From NCBI RefSeq assembly GCF_004348995.1, contig NZ_SMKQ01000045.1, positions 1 through 50,359 of the forward strand: a stretch of 50,359 bases of DNA, read 5' to 3'. A program made the translations under genes and the position numbers. Under the pieces are notes generated by a model. The model was given only the letters and a program-made list of their open reading frames with translations. It was not told the origin of the DNA and did no database searches. Each line of letters begins with the position of its first letter. Position 1 is the stretch's first letter. Shown one piece after another: positions 1 through 7,542 of the stretch. The DNA comes from Nonomuraea terrae. Lineage in GTDB: Bacteria; Actinomycetota; Actinomycetes; Streptosporangiales; Streptosporangiaceae.

Positions 1-259
1 GGGCGGGGTCGTCGGCTCCATCCGGGGGGCGTCGCGGAGGGCGTCGGCGACGGCGTACCGCGAAGCTCGGATGAGCAAGGCGCGTTCAGATCAGTCAGTT
101 TGAAGACGACCTCGGGAATCAGTGCAGAGGACTTCAGAAACCGACAGCCACTGATCACCTGCCCATGAAACCCGCCGGGCAGACGGCGAGGAAGGCACCC
201 GTGAGAGGTGCGCTGACAGGACCCCCCTGCCAGCTGCCAGGTCGCACAGCCTCGGGAGG
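1..259. other. left edge, no supported gene
   Basis: No complete gene can be supported here. One plus-strand frame is open from the left edge to a stop at about position 102 and ends in a basic tail. It could be the last 30 or so residues of a gene that starts outside the window, but nothing in it is recognisable. Confidence 0.3.
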
Positions 260-821
260 GTGGACAACCGCCGCGAGATCCGTGAGTTCCTGACCTCCCG
301 CCGGGCCGGGCGACCTGGCCGGGGCTCCGACCAAGTCCTGGACGCCCTGGCCCGCCGCTGCGGTTGAACGAAGCAGAACGCACCCACCTGGAGCCTCTGG
401 CCCGGGCCGCCAGTTCGACGCCACCCCCGACCACACCCGCTTCATCTTCCTCGACCCCCGCTCCCGCCGGTTCTGGGGCGACTGGGACCGCGCCGACGAC
501 GACACCGTCGCCCTGCTGCACGCCCAGGCCGGCCGCAACCCCTACGACAAGGACCTCGCCGACCAGGTCGGCGAGTTGCCGACCAGGAGCGAGGACTTCC
601 GTACCCGCCCGGCACGCCACGACGTCCGCCAGCACCACCTCGGAGCCAAGCCCTTCCACCACCCCGTCGTCGGTGACCTCCACCTCACCTACGAATCCAT
701 GGACCCGCCCGCCGACGGTCTCACCCTCGTGGCGTACGGCACCACACCGCCCGCTTCCGGCTGGCCGTCCGCAAGCAGGGCTCGGCCTTGGCGAAGGACT
801 TTCCCGCTTCCGGGGGAGTAG
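260..821 (+). pseudogene. decayed XRE/MmyB-type transcriptional regulator
   Basis: Pieces of one regulator lie in more than one frame. A GTG at 260 opens with residues VDNRREIREFLTSRRA, the usual beginning of actinobacterial helix-turn-helix proteins of the MmyB type, but that frame stops at about 367. From about 410 other frames carry the C-terminal MmyB-like ligand-binding domain, including FIFLDPRSRRFWGDWDRA, then EDFRTRPARHDVR and FHHPVVGDLHLTYES. Most of the HTH domain and part of the middle are missing, and the end is also altered. The intact family is about 280 residues, so this copy is not functional. The family call rests on recognised sequence motifs; the number of indels is an estimate. 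Confidence 0.7.
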
Positions 822-908
822 CACCGAATGACTCCGCCCGTACGACGACGCGGCCTGGTCGCGGCGGCGATAGTCGATGTCCGTGACCACTTCAGAAGGG
901 CATCTGAC

Positions 909-1931
909 ATGTCGTCTCTCATCCGTCACATCACCCCCGTCGCCCCCGACCGCGCCGACGGCGTGCTGGCCGAGGTGTACGCGCAGGTCGACGCCGAGTT
1001 CAGCAGCATCGGACCGGCGGTGATGATGATGTCCCCGGCGCCGCAGCTGATGGCGGCGGGCTGGTCGCTGATGCGCGAGGCCCAGCTGGCCGGGGACGTG
1101 CCGCCGGTGGACCGGACGGTGGTGGCCCTGGGGGCGGCGCGGGCCAACGGGCTGGCGTACGACGTCGAGGCGTACCTGTCGGTGCTGCGACTGCTGGGCG
1201 AGGCGGAGCTCGCCGACGCGGTCGCGCGCTGGGAACGCCCGGCCGACGACCGGCTGGCGGCGCTGCTGAGCTGGGCGTCCTCGACCGGCGTGGCGGGCGG
1301 GGAGCCGGAGCCGTTCCCCGGCGGGCCGGTCGCCGAGCACGTCGGCACGCTGCTGTTCACGCACTTCGTGAACCGGGTGGCCGCCGCCATGCTGCCCCCG
1401 GGGCTGACGCCGGGCACCATGGACCCGGGTGACGAGCCCGCGTTCGAGGGCGCCCCGGTGCTGCACGGCCTGCGCCGCGCGCTGCCGCCCGGCACCACGC
1501 TCCCGCTGCTGGAGGGCCTGCCCGCCGGGAAGGAGCCGGCGTGGGCCGCCGGGCTGCCGATCGGCACCGCGTACGCCGCCCTGACGGCCACCGCCGCCCA
1601 GGGCGCCGGCCTCCTCTCCCCCGCGGCGTCCAAGACCGCCGAACGTGTGCTCGCCGACCACCGCGGACGCCGCCTGACCGCGGACGCCTCCTCGGACGAC
1701 ACGCCGCCAGGCGGCCCGCTGGACGACGCGCTGCAGGGCTTGCCGGTGGCGGAACGGGCGGGGGCGCGCCTCGCGATCCTGGCCGGGCTGGCCCCGGAGA
1801 CCATCACGGACGCGGAGGTCGCCGCCTGGCGGGCCACCGACCGCCGCCTCAGCGACCACTGCACGGTCCACCTGCTCGCGTACGGCGCCATGACGGCGGT
1901 CACCCACATCGAGTCCGACCTCACCCTCTGA
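909..1931 (+). CDS. carboxymuconolactone decarboxylase/AhpD-like family protein lacking CxxC
   Basis: This 340-residue protein has the layout of an actinobacterial AhpD-like family: an N-terminal stretch with EVYAQVDAEF and GPAVMMMSPAP, a helical core with VALGAARANG, and a long C-terminal half with a second helical repeat. Family members usually carry a C-x-x-C...H redox site in the core, where they read roughly NRCQFCVEAH. Here the matching stretch, around residues 77-88, reads RANGLAYDVEAY, so both cysteines and the histidine are absent. A peroxidase or disulfide role is therefore unlikely, and the function is unknown. The ATG at 909 is chosen because AGAAGG lies about ten bases upstream; an in-frame earlier start at 828 would add 27 residues with no ribosome site. 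It stands alone, followed by 282 non-coding bases. Confidence 0.65.
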   Translation: MSSLIRHITPVAPDRADGVLAEVYAQVDAEFSSIGPAVMMMSPAPQLMAAGWSLMREAQLAGDVPPVDRTVVALGAARANGLAYDVEAYLSVLRLLGEAELADAVARWERPADDRLAALLSWASSTGVAGGEPEPFPGGPVAEHVGTLLFTHFVNRVAAAMLPPGLTPGTMDPGDEPAFEGAPVLHGLRRALPPGTTLPLLEGLPAGKEPAWAAGLPIGTAYAALTATAAQGAGLLSPAASKTAERVLADHRGRRLTADASSDDTPPGGPLDDALQGLPVAERAGARLAILAGLAPETITDAEVAAWRATDRRLSDHCTVHLLAYGAMTAVTHIESDLTL

Positions 1932-2168
1932 CCCGCCGGCGGATGCGGTGCGCCTCGCAGTTCGGCCGGCCGGGAGGCTCCGGGTGAGCTGGGTGGTCGG
2001 TGGCCCTCGGGAGGGATGCTCCGCGAGCGGTCAGGTCCGTTGCCCCAGCCGCATCCCACGAAGTACGCAGAGCACCGCAGCCCCACACCCCTCCCGAAGG
2101 ACCTCAGCCGAAGGACGGCCTGCTGGCGGAAATCATCGCTTTGGGACCGGATCGCCCCGGTGTGCGCG

Positions 2169-2187
2169 GTTAAGCTGATCGCTTAAC
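2169..2187. promoter_or_regulatory. inverted repeat, possible GntR operator
   Basis: A perfect 7-bp inverted repeat, GTTAAGC-TGATC-GCTTAAC, sits 27 bases before the GTG start of the GntR-type gene. Position and symmetry fit an autoregulatory operator for an FCD-type regulator. This is inference from symmetry and location. Confidence 0.45.
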
Positions 2188-2213
2188 TCATATATCGCGC
2201 AAAGGGAGACGAA

Positions 2214-2879
2214 GTGGCGCCTCTGCCGAAGGGCTCGGCCCTTGTCGTGGAGTCGATCGCGGACCAGCTCTACCGGATCCTCTGCCACCGGATCACCGGC
2301 GGGACCTACGCCCCCGGCTCCCGGCTCGACCCGCAGGCGATCGCGACGGAGTTCGGCGTCTCCCGCACCCCCGTCCGCGAGGCGCTCGCCCGCCTCGAAC
2401 ACGACCAGCTCATCGTCACCCGCCCCCGCTCGGGCACCTTCGTCGCCCGGCCGGGCGTCACCGACGTCCGCGAGGTCTGCCAACTGCGCAAGGGCATCGA
2501 GTGGGTCGCCACCGGGATCGCGGCGAAGACGATGCCCCAGGATCGGATCGCCGACCTGCGCGACGAGGCCGTCGAGGCGCTGCGGCGCGCCGAACGCGGC
2601 GACTACGAGCCGTTCTTCGCCAGCGACAGCCGCCTGCACAACGAGATCGTCGCCGCCACCGGCAACGCCCGCCTGGTCAAAGCACGTTCATCCGCCGAGC
2701 CGTTCGTCCAGTGGCTGCGGGCGCTCGGCGCGACCGGGCGGCGCCGCGTCGCCGGCTCCACCCGACGTCACCTGGAGATCCTCGACGCCATGGCCGCCCG
2801 GGACGTCGAGGCCGCCCAGCGCGCCGCCGCCGTGCACCTGGACGAGGTGGAGGAGCAGATGATCGCCGACCTGGGTTGA
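2214..2879 (+). CDS. GntR family (FadR/FCD) transcriptional regulator
   Basis: A 221-residue cytoplasmic DNA-binding regulator. Residues about 12-75 form the winged helix-turn-helix with the family signature FGVSRTPVREALARLE and a wing ending SGTFVARPG. The rest is a helical FCD ligand domain; DSRLHNEIVAATGN and later histidines (RRHLEIL, VHLDEVEEQ) match the metal-binding D/H pattern of FCD proteins, which usually sense carboxylic acids. The GTG start is supported by GGGAG about seven bases upstream. An inverted repeat lies just before the start. It converges with the hydrolase gene, with two bases between the stops. The target regulon is not evident; the AhpD-like gene upstream is one candidate. 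Confidence 0.85.
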   Translation: MAPLPKGSALVVESIADQLYRILCHRITGGTYAPGSRLDPQAIATEFGVSRTPVREALARLEHDQLIVTRPRSGTFVARPGVTDVREVCQLRKGIEWVATGIAAKTMPQDRIADLRDEAVEALRRAERGDYEPFFASDSRLHNEIVAATGNARLVKARSSAEPFVQWLRALGATGRRRVAGSTRRHLEILDAMAARDVEAAQRAAAVHLDEVEEQMIADLG

Positions 2880-2881
2880 GC

Positions 2882-3682
2882 TCACAGCCCGTCCAGGAAC
2901 TCGCGGACGGCACGGGCGAACCCGGCGGGATCGTCGTCGTGCACCCAGTGGCCGCAACCGGGGAACTCGCGCAGCACGGCGCCCGGCCGGCGCGCGGCCA
3001 TCCGCCTGGCCAGCGCGGTGGGCAGCACGAAACTGTCCAGGCCGTGGACGAGCAGCGCCGGGCAGGCCGAGCCGAGCCAGTCGGCCCACCAGTCGCCGAC
3101 GAGCGCCCGCTGCGAGGCCATCATGTCGTCGAGGTCGAACAGCAGCCCCCACCCGTCGGGGCGCTCGACGGCGCTGTCCAGGAAGTAGCCGGCGTCGGGG
3201 ATGCCGCGCGCCTCGATGGCCCGGCGCAGCGCGTCCAGCGTGGGGGCGCGGCGCGGCCAGTCGCTCACGTCCAGCACGGGGTCCGGCACGTCCGGCGGCC
3301 GGTTGACCGCCCCGCCCTCCTCCACGACCAGCGCCCTGACCAGCTCCGGGTGCCGGGCGGCCAGCCGGAACGCGACCACCCCGCCCATGGAGTGCCCGAG
3401 CACCACCACGGGCCCGGCCCCGAGATCACGCAGGAACGCGGCGGCGTCGGCCACGTACGCGTCCGGGCCGAAGTCGCCGTCGCGGCCCGAGTGCCCGTGC
3501 CCGCGCTGCTCCAGCGCGATCACCCGGTAACGCGGGCCCAGCGCGCCGGCCAGGTGCGCGAACATGCGCGCCCGCCCGAAGTGCCCGTGCAGCGCCAGCA
3601 CGACCACGTCACCGGCGCCCGCGTCCAGCCAGGCCAGGCGCAGCCCGCGGACGGTCGCGTACCTCTCCGTCATGAACGTCAT
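2882..3682 (-). CDS. alpha/beta hydrolase
   Basis: A 266-residue alpha/beta-hydrolase-fold enzyme without signal peptide or membrane segment. The oxyanion HG motif is LALHGHFG near residue 32, the nucleophile elbow GHSMGG puts the catalytic serine at residue 98, and the C-terminal GCGHWVHDDDP supplies the histidine. EQRGHGHSGR near 58-67 is typical of esterase or epoxide-hydrolase-like members. AAGGAG lies about eleven bases before the ATG. The gene is divergent from a TetR regulator across 116 bases holding repeats, so control by that regulator is plausible. The substrate cannot be told from sequence. Confidence 0.85.
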   Translation of the reverse strand: MTFMTERYATVRGLRLAWLDAGAGDVVVLALHGHFGRARMFAHLAGALGPRYRVIALEQRGHGHSGRDGDFGPDAYVADAAAFLRDLGAGPVVVLGHSMGGVVAFRLAARHPELVRALVVEEGGAVNRPPDVPDPVLDVSDWPRRAPTLDALRRAIEARGIPDAGYFLDSAVERPDGWGLLFDLDDMMASQRALVGDWWADWLGSACPALLVHGLDSFVLPTALARRMAARRPGAVLREFPGCGHWVHDDDPAGFARAVREFLDGL

Positions 3683-3712
3683 CGGACCGGCCGCTCCTTT
3701 CCCGATCCGCGA

Positions 3713-3759
3713 GCATAACGACCGTCATGTGAATGGCGCAAAAAAGTCGTCATGCGCAT
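3713..3759. promoter_or_regulatory. repeat cluster between hydrolase and TetR genes
   Basis: The divergent intergenic space holds an imperfect inverted repeat, GCATAACGAC at 3713 and GTCGTCATGC at 3746. It also holds a direct repeat of GTCATGNGNAT (3724 and 3749) spaced 25 bp, and the 8-bp palindrome ATGCGCAT (3752-3759). This fits binding sites for the adjacent TetR protein; it is inferred from position only. Confidence 0.35.
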
Positions 3760-3798
3760 AGGCTGACCGCCCCGGAGCCCGACAGGGAAGGTGACGAC

Positions 3799-4374
3799 GT
3801 GGCCAGGCCCCGCGATCCGCAGCGCCGCACCGAGCTGCTCGACGCGATCCTCGCCTACCTCACCGAGCACGGCATCGCCGGCCTCTCCCTGCGTCCCCTC
3901 GCCAAGGCCCTGGGCCACAGCACGTACGTGCTCACCCACCACTTCGCCGGCAAGGACGAGCTCATCAGCGCCGTCCTCGCCCATCTCGACCGGCGGCAGC
4001 AGGAACGCCTGGCCGCTCTGCCCCGGCCGGGCGAGACCGGCGGCGGCCTCGGCGACGTCGTCCGCGCCTCCTGGGCCTGGCACATCACCGAGGACCTGCC
4101 CATGGTGCGGCTGCTGCACGAGATCGAGGGCCTGTCCGCCGCCGGCCGCCTCACCGGGCCGTACGTGCCCAGGATGCTGGGCGAGCGCGCCGAGTACGTC
4201 GCCGAGGTGCTGCGCGCCCACGGCGTGCCCGCCGACGTGGCGCTGCGCAACGCCACCCTGCTCAACGCCGCCTACACCGGCCTGCAGATCGACTACCTCA
4301 CCACGGGTGACACGGAACGCGTCGAGGCCGCGCTCGGCGCACTGGCCGACACCGCCGACTCCTGGACCCGCTGA
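3799..4374 (+). CDS. TetR family transcriptional regulator
   Basis: A 191-residue repressor-type protein. The N-terminal HTH covers about residues 8-52, with AGLSLRPLAKALGHSTYVL as recognition region followed by the typical HHFAGKDELISAVL helix. The remainder is an all-helical ligand-binding domain of normal length. GTG 3799 is preferred over an upstream in-frame start at 3733 because AGGGAAGG lies eight bases before it and the extra 22 residues are unlike the family. It is divergent from the alpha/beta hydrolase, its likeliest target. Confidence 0.82.
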   Translation: MARPRDPQRRTELLDAILAYLTEHGIAGLSLRPLAKALGHSTYVLTHHFAGKDELISAVLAHLDRRQQERLAALPRPGETGGGLGDVVRASWAWHITEDLPMVRLLHEIEGLSAAGRLTGPYVPRMLGERAEYVAEVLRAHGVPADVALRNATLLNAAYTGLQIDYLTTGDTERVEAALGALADTADSWTR

Positions 4375-4382
4375 CCCCGGCC

Positions 4383-4838
4383 TCAGCCGTTCGCCGCGCG
4401 CTCGTGGAGCGCCGTGATGGCCAGGCCGTAGCCGGCGATGCCCAGGCCCACGATGATCCCGGTCGCCACGGGCGAGATGTACGAATGGTGACGGAACGGC
4501 TCGCGCCGGTGGACGTTCGAGATGTGCACCTCGATGACCGGCAGCTCGACGGACTCGATCGCGTCGTGCAGCGCGACCGAGGTGTGGGTGAACGCGCCTG
4601 CGTTGAGCACCGCGCCGATCGACTCCCCCGCCTTGACCCGCGGCCCCTCCTCCTGGATCCAGTCGATCAGCTGCCCCTCGTGGTTGGACTGCCGGAACTC
4701 CACGTCCAGCCCCAGCTTCTCGGCCGTGCCGCGGCACAGGCGTTCGACGTCGGCCAGGGTGGCCGAGCCGTAGATCTCCGGCTTGCGTGTGCCGAGCAGG
4801 TTGAGGTTGGGGCCGTTGAGGACAAGCACCGAAGGCAT
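4383..4838 (-). CDS. aroQ: type II 3-dehydroquinate dehydratase
   Basis: This enzyme dehydrates 3-dehydroquinate to 3-dehydroshikimate in the shikimate pathway or in quinate catabolism. At 151 residues it has the normal type II length. It carries the N-terminal signature [18 protein letters not shown] with the catalytic tyrosine at 23, [16 protein letters not shown] around 79-94, and [17 protein letters not shown] around 103-119 with the catalytic histidine. The C-terminal glycine-rich helix is also present. The ATG at 4838 is fixed by homology at the N-terminus; the ribosome site is weak. It stands alone, convergent with the TetR gene, so it may be a second, catabolic copy rather than the biosynthetic one. 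Confidence 0.93.
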   Translation of the reverse strand: MPSVLVLNGPNLNLLGTRKPEIYGSATLADVERLCRGTAEKLGLDVEFRQSNHEGQLIDWIQEEGPRVKAGESIGAVLNAGAFTHTSVALHDAIESVELPVIEVHISNVHRREPFRHHSYISPVATGIIVGLGIAGYGLAITALHERAANG

Positions 4839-4945
4839 GGAGTCTCGCTTCACGATCGTGCGGGCGCGCCGCCGGCGCGCTGACCTTGATGGAACCGCTT
4901 GCACCCTAACGACCCGCCGATCCCCCCGCCACCGCACGGACCCTC

Positions 4946-4992
4946 TTGTCGACGTATGCCGCGAGCCAGTTATCATCGCCATATGGCGATGA
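4946..4992 (+). promoter_or_regulatory. candidate leaderless promoter overlapped by a 20-bp palindrome
   Basis: TATCAT at 4971-4976 is a good -10 box six bases before the ATG at 4983, the geometry of an actinobacterial leaderless transcript. TTGTCG at 4946 may be the -35, with a rather long 19-bp spacer. The perfect palindrome TCATCGCCATATGGCGATGA covers 4973-4992, spanning the presumed transcription start and the first codons. Such a site suits a repressor of the ArsR/SmtB or TetR type. No such regulator is adjacent. Confidence 0.5.
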
Positions 4993-5675
4993 ATCATGAT
5001 TCGGTGCTCGCGTCGAGTCCGGGCCGGCGTGCCGTGCTGCGGCGCCGCATCCGGCTGCTGGTCGCCGCCACCATCGTGTACAACGTGATCGAGGCGGTGG
5101 TGGCCATCACCGCCGGCACCATCGCCTCCTCCGCCGCGCTGATCGGCTTCGGCCTCGACTCGGTCGTCGAGGTGGCCTCGGCCGCCGCGGTGGCCTGGCA
5201 GTTCTCCGCGACCGACCACGAACGCCGCGAGAGGACCGCGCTGCGGATCATCGCGGTGTCCTTCTTCGCCCTGGCCGCCTACGTCGCCTTCGACGCCGTC
5301 CGGGCGCTGCTCGGCGCCGGCGAGGCCGAACCCTCCACCCCCGGCCTCATCCTGGCCGCGCTGTCCCTGGCGGTCATGCCGTTCCTGTCGTACGCGCAAC
5401 GCCGCGCCGGCCGCGAGCTCGGCTCCGCCAGCGCGGTGGCCGACTCCAAGCAGACCCTGCTGTGCACGTACCTGTCGGCGGTGCTGCTCGCCGGGCTGGC
5501 CCTGAACAGCGTGTTCGGCTGGGCCTGGGCCGACCCGATCGCGGCCCTGGTGATCGCCGCCGTCGCGGTCAGGGAAGGCCGCGAAGCCTGGCGCGGCGAC
5601 ACCTGCTGCGCCGTCCCGACCGCCTCCGCGCCGCCCTGCGATTGTTGCTCGCCCGCTCAGGAGGACCCGCGATGA
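4983..5675 (+). CDS. cation diffusion facilitator-like membrane transporter
   Basis: A 230-residue integral membrane protein with about six hydrophobic segments. The region [20 protein letters not shown] followed by [16 protein letters not shown] matches the second and third helices of short CDF-type cation transporters, and [10 protein letters not shown] matches the second metal-site helix. The usual cytoplasmic CDF C-terminal domain is absent. Instead the protein ends in a cysteine-rich tail ([17 protein letters not shown]) that could bind soft metals. It probably exports zinc, cadmium or a similar ion. The ATG at 4983 fits a leaderless start; a second ATG six bases on is possible. It converges with the tautomerase gene. 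Confidence 0.75.
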   Translation: MAMNHDSVLASSPGRRAVLRRRIRLLVAATIVYNVIEAVVAITAGTIASSAALIGFGLDSVVEVASAAAVAWQFSATDHERRERTALRIIAVSFFALAAYVAFDAVRALLGAGEAEPSTPGLILAALSLAVMPFLSYAQRRAGRELGSASAVADSKQTLLCTYLSAVLLAGLALNSVFGWAWADPIAALVIAAVAVREGREAWRGDTCCAVPTASAPPCDCCSPAQEDPR

Positions 5676-5683
5676 GCGGGTCG

Positions 5684-5899
5684 TCACTCTTCGGCGTGCC
5701 GCTGGAGCATCGCCTGGGTCAGGACGTCCCCGCCGATGCCCCAGCCGCCGTCGGCGACCTCCTCGACCAGGACCATGGTGTTGGCCCAGGCGCGCTCGCC
5801 GTAGATCTCGACGTACAACTCGGTGGCACGGGTGACGATCGTCTGCTTCTGCTTGTCGTCGAGGGTTCCGGCGGGGACCTTGAAGTTGGCGAACGGCAT
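5684..5899 (-). CDS. tautomerase family protein (4-oxalocrotonate tautomerase-like)
   Basis: A 71-residue protein of the small tautomerase superfamily. After removal of the initiator methionine it begins with proline ([11 protein letters not shown]), the catalytic base of these enzymes, and the rest follows the short beta-alpha-beta fold with [19 protein letters not shown] and [10 protein letters not shown]. The ATG at 5899 is chosen because it places that proline correctly; an upstream in-frame start would bury it. It ends eight bases from the convergent transporter gene. The substrate is unknown. Confidence 0.85.
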   Translation of the reverse strand: MPFANFKVPAGTLDDKQKQTIVTRATELYVEIYGERAWANTMVLVEEVADGGWGIGGDVLTQAMLQRHAEE

Positions 5900-5926
5900 G
5901 GTGGCTCTCTTTCGATGGGCGCTCAC

Positions 5927-6388
5927 GGGAAACCGCCTGCGCCGTGCAGGCCGTCCCGCCAGAATGGCCCGATGAGCCCGCCGGAAAGCACGCTGGCCAG
6001 GTGAAGCACCGTAGGGAGCGTCATCTTTCGCTCCACGCGGAGAAACGGCAGGGAGCCGCCTTCACCGCTCAACCCGCCGCGCTGGCACAGCCGGTAGTTG
6101 CGTTGCATGGTCACGTCAGCCATATGTCCTTTTCTCAGGGTCTGCTCCGTTTTGGTGATCAGCCGAAGCGAAAGCGCCGCCAGATCCATATCGCGGTTAC
6201 TCGATGGGGTCTGTCCGGCCGGCATGCTCGACCAGACAGACCCATCAGGTGTGAACGCGATGCCGCTCAGCCCGTCCAGGGCGTGGAACCGCGCACGGCG
6301 TTGTGGGTGACGCGAAGGGAACCGACCAGCGGAACCCAGCCGCTGCATACGAACGCGACCTCGCCGACAGCGGGAAGACGTGTGATTC
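5927..6388. other. 462-bp stretch without a supported gene
   Basis: Open frames exist on both strands but neither shows a recognisable domain, a ribosome site or steady third-position GC bias. The sequence is less GC-rich than its surroundings, as is the hypothetical gene that follows, which suggests acquired or decayed DNA. Confidence 0.4.
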
Positions 6389-7045
6389 CTACGACTTTAC
6401 GACACGATCCAACTTTCGGGTGAAGTCGGAGTCGTTCTCGATGTCGAGAACACGCCTAACGACGAAGTCGAGCTCCTGCAAGGGCTTCGCGGGGTCGCCG
6501 CCCCGGGATAACCAGTTCGAGTAGCAGCAGATCGAGTAGGCCCAAAGCTCGGTGCAGATGCTGGCTAGGCAGGCGCTGTCGGGTGGTGACGGGTTCTCGT
6601 CCTCGTCGTAGCTGGGGGTGGCGATGATGTAGCTGTCGGGGCCGGTGCGGTACAGGCCGAGGCCGCAGTTACTGGTTGGCTCGTAGGCGCACCCGATGGC
6701 AGCCATCAGTTCCACGGCCTGGGCCTGGCCGAGGGCTGAGTTGTAACTAGCGAGGTTTCCCTCATCCCAGTCGAAGATGGGGCGGAGGTCGTCGGTGACG
6801 AGCAGTTTCCCTGAGGGAACCTCAATCGTGATCGTTGTGGTGATGCCATCCGGGTAGGGGCAGGGGTCCTGCACAGAGACGGCGTGTTCACTGACCTTGA
6901 ATTTCATCCAGTGATCACACGCTGCGCACCGGTAAGGGCCACCTGAGATGTGGGGCTCCCCGCTGCCGAACAGCCGGAGGACCTCCACCTCGCTCTCGTG
7001 TGGCAGGTGGCCGTTGGCCTTCACAGGCAAGGTCTGAAGAGTCAA
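6389..7045 (-). CDS. hypothetical protein with CxxC motif
   Basis: An unrecognised 218-residue soluble protein. Its N-terminal third has YRCAACDHW, a possible metal-binding CxxC knuckle, then a beta-rich part (TTTITIEVPSGKLLVTDDLRPIFDWDEGN) and a cysteine-dotted acidic C-terminal half. Base composition is lower in GC than most neighbours, consistent with transfer. The TTG at 7045 directly follows an in-frame stop; an internal GTG at 7024 is a possible alternative, and neither has a close ribosome site. Immediately upstream lies the remnant of another reading frame that runs into this gene. No function can be given. Confidence 0.6.
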   Translation of the reverse strand: MTLQTLPVKANGHLPHESEVEVLRLFGSGEPHISGGPYRCAACDHWMKFKVSEHAVSVQDPCPYPDGITTTITIEVPSGKLLVTDDLRPIFDWDEGNLASYNSALGQAQAVELMAAIGCAYEPTSNCGLGLYRTGPDSYIIATPSYDEDENPSPPDSACLASICTELWAYSICCYSNWLSRGGDPAKPLQELDFVVRRVLDIENDSDFTRKLDRVVKS

Positions 7046-7265
7046 TTAGGTGTCGCGCTTCCTTCGATTGCCGTGCTGCAGCTGACGCTGAGGAGAGTTG
7101 GTCCAGCGCCTCGTCGTAGTTCAGGTTTTTCGTTCGCTCGTAGGTGATCCCGGGCTGGAGCTCGAGCAGCATCTGCAGGATGCGCAGGCCGAGGTGGCGC
7201 TTCTGCAGGTCGCGACGGCGGTTGTAGGAGCTTGGTCCGGGTCCGGTGAAGCGGATGGTGGCCGA
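7040..7265 (-). pseudogene. 5'-truncated remnant of an unknown gene
   Basis: In one minus-strand frame about 75 residues have clear coding bias and protein-like composition: YNRRRDLQKRHLGLRILQML, then LELQPGITYERTKNLNYDEA. The frame begins right after an in-frame stop with no start codon before its first internal ATG at 7172. It then runs without a stop into the next gene in the wrong frame. This looks like a gene that lost its 5' end and its natural stop, or that is frameshifted relative to the hypothetical gene downstream. The family was not recognised. Confidence 0.4.
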
Positions 7266-7542
7266 TCAGACGTCGCGGTGGGGGACCTGCTGACGAACTG
7301 GACATGCTCGTGGCTGCCGCGCCGAACCTGGGGCGGCGCGGTCACATCCCGTCTTTTCGCTGCTGGCCAAAAGCAGCGGACGAGTATCGAGTGCCGGGCT
7401 GATCACCACCCGACACCCGCACCGTGTGGGCGCTCGGCAGCGGCCGCACGCCCGGCGGCGTCGAGGGCGGTCCTCGCCGAGTTTGGGGAACTGCTTCTGA
7501 GGTAGGAGAACACCCTGGTCAGCGCGCTACGGGGGGTGAGCG
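7266..7542. other. non-coding upstream region of the mdc operon, with a small hairpin
   Basis: No gene is supported. A 7-bp stem with a 7-nt loop (CGCTGCT at 7358, AGCAGCG at 7372) lies about 165 bases before mdcA and could be a weak terminator or a regulatory structure. No convincing -10/-35 pair for the mdc operon was picked out by eye. Confidence 0.3.

Noticed and set aside
5923..6348. 141-codon minus-strand frame after the tautomerase
   Set aside because: No domain, no ribosome site and uneven codon bias; left as non-coding.
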